Origin: an uncultured Lachnospiraceae bacterium
GTDB taxonomy: Bacteria > Bacillota > Clostridia > Lachnospirales > Lachnospiraceae
Direction of reading: 5' to 3'
NCBI GenBank assembly: GCA_947173495.1
Contig: CAMWFQ010000006.1
Span: forward strand, 143,104-207,103
DNA: 64,000 bases
Shown here: positions 34,316 to 43,124 of the stretch, in pieces
How positions within the stretch are numbered: position 1 is the stretch's first letter
Layout: every line of letters begins with the position of its first letter
Translations under genes and position numbers: made by a program
Notes under the pieces: generated by a model
Databases searched by the model: none
Seen by the model: only the letters and a program-made list of their open reading frames with translations
Told to the model about the DNA's origin: nothing

Positions 34316-35275
34316 ATGACGAAAAAGGAAAGAGTATTAAAAGCGTTTCAGAACCAGCCGGTGGATAAGGTTCCCATGGGATTCTGGTATCATTTTTCTC
34401 CCGATGAGGATACAGGAAATGTGATGGTGGAGCAGCACCTGGAGCTTTACCGGGAATCCGGGATGGATATGATTAAAGTAATGTGTGATGGATATTTTAA
34501 TTATCCCAATCCTGGTATCGAAAAGATCACCTGTGCGGACGACTGGTTTCATCTGACGCCATTAGGAGACGATCATCCTTATATCACCAATCAGGTAAAC
34601 CGTGTCAAGGCGATCGTGGAAAGGGTAAAGGACGAATGCTGCGTCTTTTACAACGTATTCTGTCCGATGTCTTTAATGCGCTTTGGCACCAGCGAAGAAC
34701 TTCTGATGAAGCACCTGCGTGAAAATCCTGAGGCCGTCTGCCATGCGTTTACTGTTATTGCCGAAGATATCAAGGCTCTGATCCGCAGACTGATCACAGA
34801 AGCGAAAAGTACCGGCATCTACTATTGTGTGCAGAACGCGGAGACCTTCCGCTTTACCGCCGAGGAATACCGCAGGCTTGTTGCTCCGGCCGAGCTGGAT
34901 GTTCTCAACTATGCCAACACCTTAAGTGAAAATAATATTCTGCACTGCTGCGGCTGGGCAGGAGATAAAAACCGCGTGGAAGTCTGGCAGGATTATCCTG
35001 CAAAGGCAGTAAACTGGGCCGTATACGTGGAAGACCTTCCTCTGAAAGAAGGGAAAGAATTTTTTGGCGGCCGCTGTGTTCTGGGCGGATTTGACAATCG
35101 CAAGGAAGGCATTCTCTACTCCGGATCCAGACAGGAGGTTGAACAGGAAGTAGAAAGACTTCTTGCATCTGCAGGGAAAACAGGCGTCATCCTGGGCGCG
35201 GACTGCACACTTCCCTCAGATATCAGTACGGAAAGGCTTTGCTGGATCAGAGAAAAGCTGGATCAGCTTGCCTGA
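34316..35275 (+). CDS. Uroporphyrinogen decarboxylase (UroD)-like protein
   Basis: A 319-residue TIM-barrel protein of the URO-D superfamily, not the haem enzyme: no other haem genes are near and its sequence departs from HemE. Seen: RVLKAFQNQPVDKVPMGFWYHF (about 5-26 region), DMIKVMCDGYF, and the C-terminal FGGRCVLGGFDNRKEGIL with GVILGADCTLPSDI near the end. Relatives include corrinoid or coenzyme M methyltransferases (MtaA/MtbA) and many of unknown function found with sugar and amino-acid catabolic genes. The zinc-binding HxC of methyltransferases is suggested by LHCCGWAG. GGAGG precedes ATG 34316. A 107-base gap separates it from cyuA. Role in the island is unknown. Confidence 0.8.
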   Translation: MTKKERVLKAFQNQPVDKVPMGFWYHFSPDEDTGNVMVEQHLELYRESGMDMIKVMCDGYFNYPNPGIEKITCADDWFHLTPLGDDHPYITNQVNRVKAIVERVKDECCVFYNVFCPMSLMRFGTSEELLMKHLRENPEAVCHAFTVIAEDIKALIRRLITEAKSTGIYYCVQNAETFRFTAEEYRRLVAPAELDVLNYANTLSENNILHCCGWAGDKNRVEVWQDYPAKAVNWAVYVEDLPLKEGKEFFGGRCVLGGFDNRKEGILYSGSRQEVEQEVERLLASAGKTGVILGADCTLPSDISTERLCWIREKLDQLA

Positions 35276-35290
35276 GGAAGGATCTTACAT

Positions 35291-36265
35291 ATGAATTCTG
35301 AAAAGAAAGAAATAACCATGAAATACAATCGTACCGGCGCCAGCGGTCTTTTGCTGCCGGCGATGAGCCTGGGTCTGTGGCATAATTTCGGGGAGGACAA
35401 CCCCTACCAAAACTCCAGGGAAATGGTACTGAAAAGTTTCGATCTGGGAATCACTCATTTCGATCTGGCAAATAATTACGGCACCCCCGCGGGCAGCGCG
35501 GAGCGCACCATGGGGAAGATCCTGCGGGAAGAGCTTTCGGCCCACAGAGATGAGATTGTCATATCCACCAAAGCCGGATATGAGATGTGGTCCGGCCCCT
35601 ACGGCGATGGGGGTTCCCGGAAATATCTGTTCGCATCGTTGGATCAGAGTCTTAAGAGACTGGGGCTGGATTATGTAGATATTTTTTATCACCACCGCCC
35701 GGATCCCAATACCCCATTGGAGGAAACTATGAGTGCTCTGACAGATCTGGTGCGGATGGGAAAGACTCTCTATGTGGGTCTGTCCAACTACGGACCGGAA
35801 GAACTGGAGAAGGCTTCCGATATTCTGGAACATATGGGCGTCAGATGTCTCATTCATCAGCATCGCTATTCCATGCTGGACAGGCATAACAAATGTCTTC
35901 TGCCTGTCCTCCGGAAGAAAAAAATGGGGTCTATCGCCTTCTGTCCCTTAGAGCAGGGATTGCTGACCGACAAATACCTCCATGGGATTCCTGCGGACTC
36001 CAGAGCCGCCGGCAGCAGCATTTTTCTGAATACCGACAGTATCACGCCCGAGTATCTGAAGAAGGCCGCCGCCTTAAACGAACTGGCCATGCAGAGAAGG
36101 CAGTCTCTGGCTCAGATGGCTTTGGTTTATGCCTTAAAGGACGGGGAATTTACCTCTGTGATTCTGGGTGCAAGCCGCTTTTCCCAGATTGTAGAAAATA
36201 TAGGGGCGCTGGCAAACACAGACTTTACCGAAGATGAATTGCATTTAATAGAAGAAATTCTGTGA
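35291..36265 (+). CDS. Aldo/keto reductase (YghZ/GAP-reductase-like subfamily)
   Basis: NAD(P)H-dependent carbonyl reductase of 324 residues. Family residues: ITHFDLANNYG (Asp and Tyr of the tetrad), VISTKAGYEMW (Lys), and YVDIFYHHRPDPN (His). LSNYGPEEL and the C-terminal VILGASRFSQIVEN bind the cofactor. The sequence pattern resembles YghZ, which reduces L-glyceraldehyde-3-phosphate and other small aldehydes. Starts 15 bases after the UroD-like gene with GGAAGG upstream; a second ATG at 35318 is possible. Together with the neighbours it suggests a multi-step conversion in which an aldehyde or ketone is reduced. The substrate is not known. Confidence 0.88.
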   Translation: MNSEKKEITMKYNRTGASGLLLPAMSLGLWHNFGEDNPYQNSREMVLKSFDLGITHFDLANNYGTPAGSAERTMGKILREELSAHRDEIVISTKAGYEMWSGPYGDGGSRKYLFASLDQSLKRLGLDYVDIFYHHRPDPNTPLEETMSALTDLVRMGKTLYVGLSNYGPEELEKASDILEHMGVRCLIHQHRYSMLDRHNKCLLPVLRKKKMGSIAFCPLEQGLLTDKYLHGIPADSRAAGSSIFLNTDSITPEYLKKAAALNELAMQRRQSLAQMALVYALKDGEFTSVILGASRFSQIVENIGALANTDFTEDELHLIEEIL

Positions 36266-36285
36266 CAGAGAAAATGAGGAAATCT

Positions 36286-37710
36286 ATGGAGAGAAAAGAA
36301 ATCAGAACATGGGTCGACTGCAAAATGCCGAAGCTTGTGGAAACCCTGAAAGAGATCTGCCGTATTCGGAGCGTCGCGGAAACGCAAAATACCGCCTGCC
36401 CGCCCTACGGCGAAGGCTGCCGGGAGGTATTGCAGACCATGTTAAGAATCGGCAGTGAGGCCGGTTTTGAGACAACAAACTTTGAAAATTACGTGGGCCG
36501 CATTTCCCTGCCCGGAAGCAATCCGGAAAATATCGGCATATGGGCCCATCTGGACGCTGTTGAGGAGGGCGAAGGCTGGGAATATTCCCCCTACGAGCCC
36601 ATTGTAAAGGATGGCTATTTCATCGCCCGGGGATGCCAGGACAACAAAAGCTCTGCTGTCATGGCGCTGTATGTCCTCAAGTTTATAAAGGAGCATCAGA
36701 TCACCCTGAATCACACGCTGGATCTCTATCTCGGCACCTGTGAGGAAAAGGGCATGTTTGATCTGGACTATTACACAAAGCATTATGCTCCTCCCACCCT
36801 GTCCCTTGTACCGGACAGTGGTTTTCCCGTCTGCTGCGGGGAGCGAGGCACTTTCAATGGCGATCTGATCCCGGTGGAAAGCGCCAGCGATGAGCTCCTC
36901 GGCATAGACTGTGACTGCGGGCAATTCACGATTCCGGATAAGGCCGGCGTTGTCCTCCGGTATACGCCGGAGCGCTGGGCACTCTGCGAGCCGGCCTGCG
37001 AAAAGATCAGTGTTTCAAGAAAGAACGATGAGATCCTTCTGCTGGCCAGGGGAGTATCCAGTCAGTCGGCAAATCCCAATCAGGGAGACAACGCGCTGAC
37101 AAGGCTGGCTGTGTTTATCTGTGACAGAAAGCTGCTTCCCGAACAGGACCTGCAGATATTCGCCATGGTTCGGGACATCAACCAGGATCTCAATGGAAGA
37201 CCTCTGGATATTTACTGTGAAGATGACCTGTCCGGTCCCATCCTTTTGTCTGTTACACAAATGTTTTTACCTGAAAAAGGGGGAAAACCCGTCATCCACT
37301 TCGTTGCCAAATATCCCGTTTCCCGGAATGATTTTCCGTATGAGGAACGTGCCGGGGCTGCCGCTGCGAAAAAAGGCTTTACGCTTAAGACCACCAAACT
37401 GGCCAGGGCGAATTATTTTGACCCTGAACGTCCTGTAGTAGCGCGCCTTACTGCATGCAGCAATGAAGGCTTAAACAGGCAGGATAAACCCTTTGTCATG
37501 AGCGGCGGTACTTATGCCCGGAAGCTTCCCAACGCTTTCGCTTTCGGTACGGGAATGCCGCTGCCGAAAGCCCCGGAAGGCATGTTTCTTCCCGGCCATG
37601 GTGATTATCATCAGCCGGACGAGAGCATCTCTCTGGAGCGGATCAGAAAAGCGCTGGAAATTTATATCACAGGCATCCTTCAGATAGATGATCTGGATCT
37701 TACACTCTAA
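36286..37710 (+). CDS. M20-family metallopeptidase (PepV-like), first paralogue
   Basis: Di-zinc exopeptidase of about 474 residues. Metal-site motifs: WAHLDAVEEG (His and Asp), ARGCQDNKSSA (bridging Asp), GTCEEKGMFD (catalytic Glu pair), VPDSGFPVCCGERG (Asp), and a final GHGDYHQPDE (His). This matches PepV/dipeptidase-type M20 enzymes, which split dipeptides and amides in the cytoplasm. I chose ATG 36286 (GAGG 6 bases before); a GTG at 36262 overlapping the previous stop is possible. A clear paralogue lies at 41652-43124 on the other side of the ABC importer genes, sharing the last motif and the YARKLP segment. No signal peptide. Confidence 0.9.
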   Translation: MERKEIRTWVDCKMPKLVETLKEICRIRSVAETQNTACPPYGEGCREVLQTMLRIGSEAGFETTNFENYVGRISLPGSNPENIGIWAHLDAVEEGEGWEYSPYEPIVKDGYFIARGCQDNKSSAVMALYVLKFIKEHQITLNHTLDLYLGTCEEKGMFDLDYYTKHYAPPTLSLVPDSGFPVCCGERGTFNGDLIPVESASDELLGIDCDCGQFTIPDKAGVVLRYTPERWALCEPACEKISVSRKNDEILLLARGVSSQSANPNQGDNALTRLAVFICDRKLLPEQDLQIFAMVRDINQDLNGRPLDIYCEDDLSGPILLSVTQMFLPEKGGKPVIHFVAKYPVSRNDFPYEERAGAAAAKKGFTLKTTKLARANYFDPERPVVARLTACSNEGLNRQDKPFVMSGGTYARKLPNAFAFGTGMPLPKAPEGMFLPGHGDYHQPDESISLERIRKALEIYITGILQIDDLDLTL

Positions 37711-37768
37711 AAGGCATATACACATGTCTGGCATGTGTTTACGCAAAATAAAAGAAGGGAGAAAAAAA

Positions 37769-39496
37769 ATGAAAAAAGTAAAAATGACAAGCATTGCACT
37801 GGCTGCGTTGTTAGTCGCACAGACACTGTTTACCGGCTGCGGAAATACTACGGACAAGACTGATTCCACACCTGCAGACAGCTCTGAAGAGACCTCCGAT
37901 GTGCAATCCACCACCAATGAGACCTCCGATTCTGAGGAAACGGAAGCTGCAGAGGATACCGGCAGCACCAGCCACCTGATCGGAGACGGAAGCGTAACTC
38001 TGACCATCTTCTGTGATTTTCAGAATGCCGCCAGATCCTACTATACCGATCTGGGCGACAATCCTGTTGTTCAGTGGATCGAGAAGGATACAGGGCTGAA
38101 TCTGGAATTCATCCATGCCCCTGCAAATGACGACGGTACATTCTTCCAGAATATGCTGCTCGGCGATCTTCCGGACCTGATTTTCTCAAGCCGTTTCCAG
38201 ACCCATTATCCCGGCGGCGTGGAAGGCGCTATCGCCGATGGCCTGCTTTTGGATGTAACCGAGCTGGTAGAGAACAACGCTCCGAATTTCTGGGCTCTGT
38301 GCGAGGAGGAGAACGATCCCGATATCCAGAAGAAGATCCGTGGTGATGAAGGCAAAATCATCAAATTCGGCAGCACATTCCTGCCTCCTACCGACAACAA
38401 CAAGGTGTTCAACGGACTGGTGATCCGTCAGGACTGGCTGGATAAATACGAACTGGAAGCACCTGTAACGCTGGATGACTACACAAACGTGCTGCGCGTG
38501 TTTAAGGAGAACGGCGTACAGTATCCTCTGGCTCTGTGCGAATTCTTTAATCAGTCACAGTTTTATGCAAACAACCCCATCGCTTCCGCTTTCGGCGTAT
38601 CCGTGAAGGAATTCGACCTGGATGATGAGGGTAATGTACACTATTGCAGAACTCAGGATGGCTACAAGGAATTCCTCAAGCTCCTGAACAGCTGGGCAAA
38701 GGAAGGACTGATCGACGAAGATCTGGTCAGCCGTAACATCGACGATTCCCTGAGACTTTTCCAGGGCGGACAGGCAGGTATGTGTTTTGCTCATACCTAC
38801 AATGTAAAGCAGTCCGTAGCGGTTGGTCCCGCAACAGACCCTGAATTTAAGCTTCTGTGTCTGGAAATGCCCAAGAAGAACGCCAGCGATGAGACACATC
38901 TCTCATCTCCCACCAGATCCATCAACAGCAACTCCTGGCAGGTAGCTGCTTCCAGCAAGCATCCTGAGGAGGCTGTGGCCTTCATCGATTACCTTATGAG
39001 CCCTGATACCCTGCTTCTTACCGCATGGGGAACCAACGAAGGCGAGAACAAGACCTATCAGATCAACGATGCAGGAGAACGTGAGTTCACAGAATTCGTG
39101 ACGAACAACCCCGACGGACTGGACTATGATACCGTCCGCGCACTGAATATGTGCGCGCCTTTCCAGATCAAATATGATGAGACTATGGAAGCCTCCCAGT
39201 ACTCTGAGGCAGAATGTCATCAGTCCTGGGATGCCTGGGGCAAACAGAACGACGGCGCTCATGTACTGCCCAGATACCTGACACTGACCGTGGAGGAATC
39301 AGAAGAATTAACCAGGATCAAACAGGATCTTGCCAACTATTCCGATGAAATGGTATACAAATTCATCTTTGGTCAGGAAGATATCGACGCGCAGTGGGAT
39401 ACCTTCGTAGCTGAGCTTGAACGTCTTGGAAGCACCAGAGGCGAAGAGATCAACAAACAGGCTTACGACAGATACCTTGAGCGTGGTCAGAACTGA
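37769..39496 (+). CDS. ABC importer solute-binding lipoprotein
   Basis: Extracytoplasmic binding lipoprotein of 575 residues for the permeases that follow. Signal peptide with lipobox LFTGC (Cys near residue 25), then a Ser/Thr/Glu-rich linker (about 27-70) typical of surface lipoproteins, then the binding domain with WIEKDTGLNLEF, LPDLIFSS, YELEAPVTLDDY and EEAVAFIDYLMSPDT, as in the family-1 LipO/oligosaccharide group. Start ATG 37769 has AAGGGAG before it. Family members mostly bind oligosaccharides, but here the neighbours are peptidases, so a peptide- or amide-like ligand should be considered. The codon use is more strongly biased than in the neighbours, which suggests high expression. 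Confidence 0.92.
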   Translation: MKKVKMTSIALAALLVAQTLFTGCGNTTDKTDSTPADSSEETSDVQSTTNETSDSEETEAAEDTGSTSHLIGDGSVTLTIFCDFQNAARSYYTDLGDNPVVQWIEKDTGLNLEFIHAPANDDGTFFQNMLLGDLPDLIFSSRFQTHYPGGVEGAIADGLLLDVTELVENNAPNFWALCEEENDPDIQKKIRGDEGKIIKFGSTFLPPTDNNKVFNGLVIRQDWLDKYELEAPVTLDDYTNVLRVFKENGVQYPLALCEFFNQSQFYANNPIASAFGVSVKEFDLDDEGNVHYCRTQDGYKEFLKLLNSWAKEGLIDEDLVSRNIDDSLRLFQGGQAGMCFAHTYNVKQSVAVGPATDPEFKLLCLEMPKKNASDETHLSSPTRSINSNSWQVAASSKHPEEAVAFIDYLMSPDTLLLTAWGTNEGENKTYQINDAGEREFTEFVTNNPDGLDYDTVRALNMCAPFQIKYDETMEASQYSEAECHQSWDAWGKQNDGAHVLPRYLTLTVEESEELTRIKQDLANYSDEMVYKFIFGQEDIDAQWDTFVAELERLGSTRGEEINKQAYDRYLERGQN

Positions 39497-39505
39497 TTAA
39501 AATTA

Positions 39506-39593
39506 ATCGAGCAGGGAAGGTTTATCTTCTCCTACTCGCGCGCGGGGTGTGTGCTGCGTAGCAGCAATTTTCCATACACACCCCTGCGCATAA
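39506..39593 (-). repeat. Dispersed two-module hairpin element, copy C
   Basis: On the minus strand TTATGCGCA, module 1 (arms GGGGTGTGT and ACACACCCC; inner arms GCTGC and GCAGC), GCGCG, module 2 (arms CGAGTAGG and CCTGCTCG, one G-U). It lies between the solute-binding protein gene and the first permease gene. Confidence 0.85.
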
Positions 39594-39599
39594 ACAGCC

Positions 39600-39628
39600 G
39601 GGGCGGGTTTTCGGAATCCGCCCCTTTT
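39600..39628 (+). terminator. Stem-loop between lipoprotein and permease genes
   Basis: Arms GGGGCGG (39600-39606) and CCGCCCC (39618-39624) followed by TTTT. It may act as a partial terminator that keeps the lipoprotein in excess over the permeases. Confidence 0.6.
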
Positions 39629-39671
39629 GGAAATATCGGAGATACTGCGGCATTAAGAGAGGAGGAAGCTT

Positions 39672-40635
39672 ATGGACCGTACGGCAAAAATCGCCACCGA
39701 CAAAAAAGCGCCGTTTTTCAGGCGTCTGTGGAAAAATATAAAAACGCATCCGCTGCTCTATATTATGATCCTGCCGGTTTTGGCATACTTTATCGTCTAT
39801 CACTATTATCCCATGTATGGGATGATTATTTCACTGTTTGACTATGTTCCCACAAAGGGTATTACCGGGAGCAATTTTGTTGGCCTGAAGCATTTCCGGG
39901 CATTTCTGGAGGATCCTTATTTCTTCCGTACCATGAGAAATACCCTCTCCATTAACCTGCTGCTTCTGATATTCGGCTTCCCCTTCCCCATCCTGTTTGC
40001 GGTTCTGTTAAACGAACTGCGCAGTGCAAGGTTCCGGAAGCTCACGCAGACGGTAACCTATATGCCTCATTTTATTTCCACAGTCGTAATCTGCGGTCTG
40101 ATGCTGGATTTTTGCAAATCAACCGGTGTGATCACCACCATTGTCAGCGCGGTATCCGGCCAGGAGCCTGTCAATTTATTCAGCCGGGCCTCCTTTTTCC
40201 AGCCTCTCTACGTGCTGATGTGTATCTGGCAGGAATTCGGCTGGGATTCCATCATCTATTTTGCGGCGCTGACCGGTATCTCCCAGGAGCTTTATGAGGC
40301 GGCGGACATCGATGGCGGCGGAAGATGGCGGCGGAAGATGGCAAAAAATCATCCATGTAACTCTGCCGGGCATCTCTCCCACCATCGTGATCCTGCTGAT
40401 CATGCGCATCGGTAATATGATGACCCTGGGCTGGGATAAGATTTTACTGCTCTACAATCCCATGATCTATGAAAAAGCGGACGTTATCTCCACCTACGTG
40501 TACAGGATCGGTCTGATGAACTTCCAATACAGCTTTTCCACGTCGGTAGGTGTGTTTAACTCGGTAATCAATTTCATTTTACTGCTTTCTGCTAATGCCA
40601 TCAGCAGAAAGGTAAATGATACCAGTTTATGGTAA
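39672..40635 (+). pseudogene. ABC importer permease (LplB-like), frameshifted by a 13-bp duplication
   Basis: Six-segment importer permease. The first frame runs from ATG 39672 (GAGGAGG upstream) with HPLLYIMILPVLAYFIVY and YMPHFISTVVICG up to the EAA loop YEAADIDGGGRW; it then leaves the correct frame and stops at 40413-40415. The rest (WQKIIHVTLPGISPTIVILL and GVFNSVINFILLL) continues in the next frame to 40635. The cause is visible: GGCGGCGGAAGAT stands twice in tandem at 40314-40326 and 40327-40339. Removing one copy restores a 316-residue permease with the conserved EAA loop. So this is either an inactive allele, a reversible slippage switch, or a sequence error. Confidence 0.9.
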
Positions 40636-40647
40636 GGAGGACTGAAC

Positions 40648-41520
40648 ATGAAGAAGAAACTGAAACCTTTCCATATTATAAACGCACTGATCATGCTGTT
40701 TTTGATCTTTATCACCATCTATCCCGTATATTATGTGGTAGTGGCCTCCATAAGCGACCCCGTTCTTCTGAAATCTCATACAGGCCCCTTAGCGGGGGTA
40801 TTAGGATCACCCACACTGGCCGGATATCAGCGGACTCTGGCCAACAAGAACCTTCTCAGCGGCTTTAAGATCACACTGTTTTATCTGGTCGTGGGAACAT
40901 TGATGCAGCTTACCCTGACAAGTATGGGCGCCTATGTGGTCTCCCGTAAAAGCTTCCTTATTCGCAACGGTGTGATGAAATTCATGGTGTTCACCATGTT
41001 CTTCAGCGGCGGACTGATCCCTCTGTTTTTTGCTATCCGTAACACGGGAATCTACAATACCATATGGGTATCCTCCATCCCCTATGCTGTCAGCGCTTAC
41101 AACCTCATCATCATGAAGACCTTTTTCGAGTCCATACCGGACAGCCTGGAAGAAGCTGCCATCATCGATGGCGCAAGCGATTTCACCGTGTTTTCCAAGG
41201 TGATCATGCCGCTGTCCAAGCCCGTGATCGCTGTCATGACCCTCTACTACGGAGTCGGGCAGTGGAACTCCTGGTTCCCTGCCGCCATGTTCGGCAGAGA
41301 CAGAGCTATCTACCCTCTGCAGATGATACTGCGGGAGATCCTCATTCAGAATCAGGAGCAAAGCGCGGATTCCCTCTTTGCAGCGGTGGAGCAGTCCTTT
41401 TCCAATGAGCTGGTAAAATACTGTACCATCGTTGTTTCCACGATTCCGATTCTGGTAATCTATCCTTTTTTGCAGAAATATTTTGAAAAAGGTGTTATGA
41501 TAGGAGCAGTGAAAGGATAG
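40648..41520 (+). CDS. ABC importer permease, second subunit (carbohydrate-type)
   Basis: Membrane permease of 290 residues, intact. About six hydrophobic segments: near 13-34, 74-98, 109-130, 140-160, 185-205 and 255-275. The EAA loop SLEEAAIIDGASDFTVFSKVIMP (about 165-187) contacts the ATPase. It resembles the YtcP/LplC group that pairs with LplB-type permeases and LipO-type binding proteins. It begins 12 bases after the first permease, with AAGGAGG. No ATPase gene lies in the cluster; importers of this class often share an MsiK-type ATPase encoded elsewhere. Function therefore depends on an ATPase outside the window and on the state of the first permease. Confidence 0.92.
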   Translation: MKKKLKPFHIINALIMLFLIFITIYPVYYVVVASISDPVLLKSHTGPLAGVLGSPTLAGYQRTLANKNLLSGFKITLFYLVVGTLMQLTLTSMGAYVVSRKSFLIRNGVMKFMVFTMFFSGGLIPLFFAIRNTGIYNTIWVSSIPYAVSAYNLIIMKTFFESIPDSLEEAAIIDGASDFTVFSKVIMPLSKPVIAVMTLYYGVGQWNSWFPAAMFGRDRAIYPLQMILREILIQNQEQSADSLFAAVEQSFSNELVKYCTIVVSTIPILVIYPFLQKYFEKGVMIGAVKG

Positions 41521-41537
41521 GCACGAAGCGAGGAAAA

Positions 41538-41604
41538 GATTGAAAATTAAAATTTTCAATCGCGAGATTTGTGTCTGCGCGTTGCTTGCCACAAACTCGT
41601 TAAG
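41538..41604 (+). repeat. Palindromic leader before the second M20 gene
   Basis: Hairpin with 11-bp arms (GATTGAAAATT at 41538-41548, complement at 41551-41561), then a second hairpin built on TTTGTG and CACAAA (41564-41599). The stretch TTTGTGTCTGCGCG and the following ACAAACTNGTTA recur upstream of the radical SAM gene at 63848-63892 on the minus strand. Confidence 0.65.
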
Positions 41605-41651
41605 TCATTCATGGCTTTGCGCAACAAAGCAGCGCAGAAATGGGGATAACT

Positions 41652-43124
41652 ATGGACAGAAATTTATACAAAAAAGTCGGTAAGTGGTTCGATGAACATC
41701 AGGAACAGATGGCAGATGATATCATAAGGCTTGTAAAGATTCCCAGCATTTCCCGGCCTGGGAAGGACGACACGCCCTTCGGTGCCGCCTGCCGGGACTG
41801 CCTTGAAGAAATGCTTGCCATTGGAAGAGAGCACGGATTCTGCACAGAAAATTATGAAAATTATGTGGGCAGCATCGGAGAGTCCCAAAAAGACTGGAGC
41901 AATATGATCGGTTTCTGGAATCATCTGGATGTGGTTCCCGTGGGCAGCCACTGGCAATACGCTCCCTTCTCTCCTCTTCGGAAGGATTATTTTCTGATCG
42001 GCCGGGGAGCCCAGGACAATAAAGGTCCCGCGGTGGGAATGCTCTATGTCATGAAATGTCTGCGGGAGCTCAATATTCCGCTGAAGCATCAGCTCTGCCT
42101 CTTTGTGGGATGCGATGAAGAGCGGGGTATGGAGGATCTGGCCTATTACACGAAGCATTATCCCACTCCCTGGCTGTCCATGATCGCGGACAGCGGATTC
42201 CCCGTATGCTATGGCGAGAAGGGAATTGTGGAGGGAAATCTGAAAAGCAGAGAACCTCTCTCTTCCCTGATCTGCGAGCTCCAGGGCGGAAGCGCCAGCA
42301 ATATGATTCCGGACAGCGCGTACGCTCTTCTGCGGCGCACAGAGGCCCTGGATACCGCACTGAGCTCTGCCGCAGCCGATACGGAGACCGGTATGTCTGC
42401 GGAAACAGCACCCTCACGGATCACGGTGGAGACCGGAGAAGATACCATCCGCATCAGCGCCAGAGGCGAAAGCAGACACAGCGCTTTTCCGGATGGGAGC
42501 GTCAATGCCATCCATGAATTGCTATATTTTCTGGCTGCTCTTACTCCCCTGACTCAGGAGGACAGGGACCTCCTTGGCCGGCTGGCCCGTTTATCTGAGG
42601 AATACTACGGAGAGCGTGTGGGAATCTCCGGAAGCGATGAAGTCTCCGGTAAAACCACCTGTGCCGCCACATTATTAAAGTTTGAAGAGGGATACGTCTC
42701 TTTGCATTTTAACATCCGCTATGCCATCTCCACCGATCAGGATAAAATGCTGGCCCAAATAGAATGCTGTGCCCTCCAGAACCGGATGCTCTGGGTATTG
42801 GAACGAAATTCCGCTCCCAGCTATTTTCCAAAGGAACATCCTGCAGTGGATCTCCTGACAAATCTTTACAATGAGATCACAGGAGAACAAAAGGAGAGCT
42901 TTGTCATGGGCGGCGGAACTTACGCCAGAAAGCTTCCCCGGGCCTTCGCCTACGGGATCGGCGGTATGAGCGAATCCGAGGAAGATCAGAAGCTCAGAAA
43001 GCAGCTCTTTCTTCCCGGACACGGCGGTGCTCATGAACCGGACGAAGGGCTGAATCTGCGTCTTCTGACAGAGGCTTTGAAAATTTATGTTATGGCTCTC
43101 ATTGCTCTAAATGACATTTCTTAA
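41652..43124 (+). CDS. M20-family metallopeptidase (PepV-like), second paralogue
   Basis: Cytoplasmic di-zinc peptidase of 490 residues, paralogous to the M20 protein at 36286-37710. Motifs: WNHLDVVPVG, GRGAQDNKGPAVG, GCDEERGMED, IADSGFPVCYGEKG, and a C-terminal FVMGGGTYARKLP plus LPGHGGAHEPDE carrying the last metal histidine. All metal ligands are present. Start ATG 41652 follows a GGGG sequence; an ATG four codons earlier overlaps it. It is the last plus-strand gene of the island; its end overlaps the convergent AraC gene by 4 bases. Two related peptidases in one cluster suggest successive cleavage of one compound or two related substrates. Confidence 0.9.
   Translation: MDRNLYKKVGKWFDEHQEQMADDIIRLVKIPSISRPGKDDTPFGAACRDCLEEMLAIGREHGFCTENYENYVGSIGESQKDWSNMIGFWNHLDVVPVGSHWQYAPFSPLRKDYFLIGRGAQDNKGPAVGMLYVMKCLRELNIPLKHQLCLFVGCDEERGMEDLAYYTKHYPTPWLSMIADSGFPVCYGEKGIVEGNLKSREPLSSLICELQGGSASNMIPDSAYALLRRTEALDTALSSAAADTETGMSAETAPSRITVETGEDTIRISARGESRHSAFPDGSVNAIHELLYFLAALTPLTQEDRDLLGRLARLSEEYYGERVGISGSDEVSGKTTCAATLLKFEEGYVSLHFNIRYAISTDQDKMLAQIECCALQNRMLWVLERNSAPSYFPKEHPAVDLLTNLYNEITGEQKESFVMGGGTYARKLPRAFAYGIGGMSESEEDQKLRKQLFLPGHGGAHEPDEGLNLRLLTEALKIYVMALIALNDIS

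Noticed and set aside
34316..35275. HemE, uroporphyrinogen decarboxylase of haem synthesis
   Set aside because: Only the superfamily fold fits. The N-terminal HemE signature is absent and no other haem genes are nearby.
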